The notes under the pieces are model-generated. The model was not told the origin of the DNA and ran no database searches. It worked only from the letters and a program-made list of their open reading frames with translations. From Acetofilamentum sp. (lineage in GTDB: Bacteria > Bacteroidota > Bacteroidia > Bacteroidales > JAFGXI01), in assembly GCA_020720565.1 (NCBI GenBank), contig DYOK01000095.1:1-10191 (forward strand): a stretch of 10,191 nt of DNA, read 5' to 3'. The translations under genes and the position numbers were made by a program. Shown here in pieces: positions 8,004-10,191 of the stretch (position 1 is the stretch's first letter; each line of letters opens with the position of its first letter).

Positions 8004-8089
8004 AACAAATAATAAAATCAACGATTCAACACCTCAACAAATTAACAAATCAACTTTCAATAAATAAACAATTTATAAATAATAAATAG
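8004..8089 (+). promoter_or_regulatory. A-rich, G-poor leader of fbp
   Basis: The 86 bases before the fbp ATG are mostly A, C and T with very few G, and CAACAAAT occurs at 8003-8010 and 8035-8042. No Shine-Dalgarno is seen. A-rich unstructured leaders of this kind are how Bacteroidota commonly mark starts, which supports the ATG at 8090. Confidence 0.4.
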
Positions 8090-9115
8090 ATGAAAGGCTA
8101 CCAACCACAAACGCTCAACGAGGTTATTATTCAGCAGCAATCTGCCTTCCCGTATGCAAAGGGTGAATTATCGAGATTACTTAGTCATTTGGGGGTAGCT
8201 GCCAAAATAGTACATAAAAAAGTAAACAAAGCTGGCTTGGTCGACATTCTAGGAGAGGCTGGTGAAGTTAATATACAAGGCGAAGATCAAAAAAAACTTG
8301 ACGTTTTCGCCGACGAGACGTTTACAAATGCGTTCCGAACCAGTGGAATGGTTGCCGGTGTAGCTAGTGAGGAACAAGACAATATAGTGGCATTCACCGA
8401 CGAGTTGTCGCTCAAGGCCAATTATATTATTTGCATGGATCCCCTCGATGGTTCGTCTAACATCGATGTCAATGTGTCTATCGGGACTATTTTCTCGATC
8501 TATCGAAGAATATCTTCACCTGGAGGGCCGGTGGTTGTGGGTGATTTTATGCAAGAAGGTAATAAACAAGTGGCCGCAGGGTACGTTATTTATGGCTCTT
8601 CTACCATGATGGTTTATACCACAGGGCTCGGCACTACAGGGTTTACACTCGATCCTTCTATTGGAGAATTCTGTCTTTCGACCATGTTTATGGAAACCCC
8701 CAAGAACGGGACCATCTATTCAATTAACGAAGGTAATTATATCAAATTTCCTCAAGGCGTAAAAGATTATATCAAATATTGCCAAGTTGAAGACAAAGAA
8801 ACCAAACGTCCATATTCTTCGAGATATATTGGGTCTTTGGTAGCCGATTTTCACCGTAATTTATTAAAAGGAGGAATATTTATCTATCCGCAAACCAGTT
8901 CTAGCCCCGACGGAAAACTACGCTTGCTATATGAATGCAATCCAATTGCTTTTCTTGCAGAACAAGCTGGTGGTAAGGCAACCGATGGCTATGGAAATCG
9001 AATTCTAGATATTCGTCCAACCAAACTACACCAAAGGGTATCGTTTTTTAGTGGCTCTGCTAATATGGTCGATAAAGCCGAAGAGTTTATGGCTAAAGCC
9101 GAAGGCAAGTTATAA
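8090..9115 (+). CDS. fbp: class I fructose-1,6-bisphosphatase
   Basis: Cytoplasmic enzyme of gluconeogenesis that hydrolyses fructose 1,6-bisphosphate to fructose 6-phosphate and phosphate with Mg2+. The metal and catalytic residues are all present: SEE (E94, E95), MDPLDGSSNID (D117, D120) and NPIAFLAEQAGG (E291). The substrate-binding region PYSSRYIGSLVADFHR (241-256) and GKLRLLYE (K276) are also intact. The protein resembles the E. coli type closely over its length, and 341 aa is standard. The N-terminal GELS (25-28) matches the AMP-site loop of the family. The lysine that precedes Tyr in the E. coli and pig AMP site (KY) is Asn here (N111-Y112), so AMP inhibition may differ. It follows a long structured upstream region, and rsgA begins 30 bp after it with no terminator between, so the two are probably co-transcribed. 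Confidence 0.97.
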   Translation: MKGYQPQTLNEVIIQQQSAFPYAKGELSRLLSHLGVAAKIVHKKVNKAGLVDILGEAGEVNIQGEDQKKLDVFADETFTNAFRTSGMVAGVASEEQDNIVAFTDELSLKANYIICMDPLDGSSNIDVNVSIGTIFSIYRRISSPGGPVVVGDFMQEGNKQVAAGYVIYGSSTMMVYTTGLGTTGFTLDPSIGEFCLSTMFMETPKNGTIYSINEGNYIKFPQGVKDYIKYCQVEDKETKRPYSSRYIGSLVADFHRNLLKGGIFIYPQTSSSPDGKLRLLYECNPIAFLAEQAGGKATDGYGNRILDIRPTKLHQRVSFFSGSANMVDKAEEFMAKAEGKL

Positions 9116-9145
9116 CCTACTTAAATTTTGCAATAATTTTGGCCT

Positions 9146-10075
9146 ATGCCTAGAGGTTTGGTCGTTAAATCGACAGGAATACATTATTGGGTTAAAAGCG
9201 AATCTGGCTTAATGATTCAATGCACTGTTCGAGGTAAAATGCGAACCCAAGGTATCAAAAGCACAAACCCTATAGCAGTTGGCGATTGGGTTAACTATGT
9301 GCATGATTCGCAACACGAATCTGGCAATATTACATCGGTCGAAACTCGTAAGAATTACATCATTCGTAAATCGACTAATTTGTCTAAGCAATCGCATATT
9401 ATTGCAGCCAATGTCGATTTAGCTTTTTTGGTTGTTACGTTAAGCATCCCCGAAACGACTAGAATGTTTATCGATCGATTTTTGGTCAGTGCCGAAGCAT
9501 ATCACATTCCAGTAGTCCTTCTTTTTAATAAAATGGATTTGTATCAGCCTCAAGATATCGAACGTATCGAGTCTCTGGCTCAAATCTATCGGAATATTGG
9601 TTACGATTCGATTCAAATATCGGCACACATTAAAACGAATTATCAAGCTTTGACCGACCTAATGCGTTATAAGTTCACTGTTTTAGCTGGTCACTCTGGA
9701 GTGGGGAAGTCGTCAATTATCAATGCTCTAAATTCTAATCTTAATCTAAAAGTCAACAAAATATCGTTGGCACATTTAACGGGTAAGCATACCACCACTT
9801 TTGCAGAAATGCATCAATGGGAAGATCAGTCTTATGTGATTGATACGCCCGGAATTAGAGCTTTTGGGTTACTCGATTTTAAAAAAGAAGAATTTGCACA
9901 ATATTTTCCCGAAATCTTAAAATGGTCTCCCGATTGCCGTTTCCAGAATTGTACCCACATTCACGAACCAGGTTGTGCCGTTAAAGCGGCTTTAAATCGT
10001 GGCGAAATCGACGAGATTCGATTTCAGAATTACCAAGCCATGTATTTTGGCGACGACGATAAACACCGATTATAA
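9146..10075 (+). CDS. rsgA: ribosome small subunit-dependent GTPase A
   Basis: Late-acting 30S ribosome assembly factor (RsgA/YjeQ). An N-terminal OB-fold occupies about residues 1-70. A circularly permuted GTPase domain follows, with the motifs in G4-G1-G3 order: NKMD (128-131), then P-loop GHSGVGKS (182-189), then DTPG (233-236). The switch loop GKHTTT (213-218) lies between the last two. The C-terminal zinc site is C264, C269, H271 and C277 (CRFQNCTHIHEPGC). The permuted order is the family hallmark. At 309 aa the length is normal. The start ATG lies 30 bp after fbp; no Shine-Dalgarno is visible. The protein is cytoplasmic and functionally unrelated to Fbp, so the pairing may only reflect shared growth-linked transcription. 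Confidence 0.97.
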   Translation: MPRGLVVKSTGIHYWVKSESGLMIQCTVRGKMRTQGIKSTNPIAVGDWVNYVHDSQHESGNITSVETRKNYIIRKSTNLSKQSHIIAANVDLAFLVVTLSIPETTRMFIDRFLVSAEAYHIPVVLLFNKMDLYQPQDIERIESLAQIYRNIGYDSIQISAHIKTNYQALTDLMRYKFTVLAGHSGVGKSSIINALNSNLNLKVNKISLAHLTGKHTTTFAEMHQWEDQSYVIDTPGIRAFGLLDFKKEEFAQYFPEILKWSPDCRFQNCTHIHEPGCAVKAALNRGEIDEIRFQNYQAMYFGDDDKHRL

Positions 10076-10093
10076 CTGGTTTTATATATCAAT

Positions 10094-10131
10094 AAAAAAC
10101 CCAATAAGATAATGGTTTTAGTGGGCTTTTT
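10094..10131 (+). terminator. probable intrinsic terminator after rsgA
   Basis: AAAAA-(A)-CCCA (10094-10103) pairs with TGGG-(C)-TTTTT (10122-10131), with one A/C mismatch between the GC core and the A/T arms and a loop of about 18 nt. An alternative fold pairs AAAACC with GGTTTT. It lies about 20 bp after the rsgA stop and ends in a T-run. It is weaker than the hairpin at 5263-5300. Confidence 0.55.
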
Positions 10132-10191
10132 ACTTTAACTATTTTTTTAGAAAAATCTAGCACTCTTTTGTGTTTGTCTTGAGGTTCTAAT

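Larger units (their letters stand above)
7495..8089. other. 595-bp divergent gap between the S46 gene and fbp
   Basis: No protein gene, tRNA or rRNA is recognisable. From left to right it holds the S46 promoter match (7522-7554, minus), a possible plus-strand promoter (7619-7650), a nested inverted-repeat element (7691-7835), a more GC-rich folding segment (7927-8003) and an A-rich leader before fbp (8004-8089). It is unusually long and dyad-rich compared with the other gaps here (25, 78, 109 and 30 bp). Confidence 0.8.

Noticed and set aside
9134..9141. Exact TAnnTTTG match (TAATTTTG) just before rsgA
   Set aside because: It ends only 4 bp before the ATG, so the start would fall at or inside the first codons, and no -33 element is positioned properly. 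More likely chance within an fbp-rsgA transcript.

Overview
The window reads as chromosomal DNA of a Bacteroidota bacterium, most likely in or near the Bacteroidales or Marinilabiliales. Four things suggest this. The genes are AT-rich with A-rich, Shine-Dalgarno-free leaders. There are promoter matches of the TTG / TAnnTTTG type. Families typical of the phylum are present: an S46 dipeptidyl-peptidase with the DPP7 signature, a short M49 lipoprotein, and an M20 dipeptidase of the carnosinase kind. All six protein genes are intact. I see no rRNA, tRNA, CRISPR array or transposase.

Layout. 149-1519 (+) is an M20 metallodipeptidase. It is followed after 25 bp by 1545-3458 (+), a polytopic GT-C glycosyltransferase of the GT39/PMT_2 type that is much richer in AT than its neighbours. 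3537-5207 (+) is an M49 (DPP III-family) zinc peptidase with a lipoprotein signal. It converges on 5317-7494 (-), an exported S46 serine peptidase, across one perfect bidirectional terminator hairpin (5263-5300). A 595-bp divergent gap (7495-8089) follows. It holds promoter candidates, a nested inverted-repeat element of about 145 bp (7691-7835), a more GC-rich segment that can fold into a closed two-hairpin structure (7927-8003), and an A-rich leader. 8090-9115 (+) is fructose-1,6-bisphosphatase (fbp), and 9146-10075 (+) is the ribosome-assembly GTPase rsgA. A probable terminator follows at 10094-10131.

How the genes may work together (inference): the S46 and M49 enzymes would release dipeptides outside the cytoplasm, the M20 enzyme would split dipeptides in the cytoplasm, and Fbp is the committed gluconeogenic step needed when growing on amino acids. 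That fits a peptide-consuming lifestyle, but no co-regulation is visible apart from gene proximity. The glycosyltransferase does not fit this theme and may have been acquired.

The coding genes are recognisable families. The least explained material is non-coding: the two structured segments in the gap upstream of fbp.
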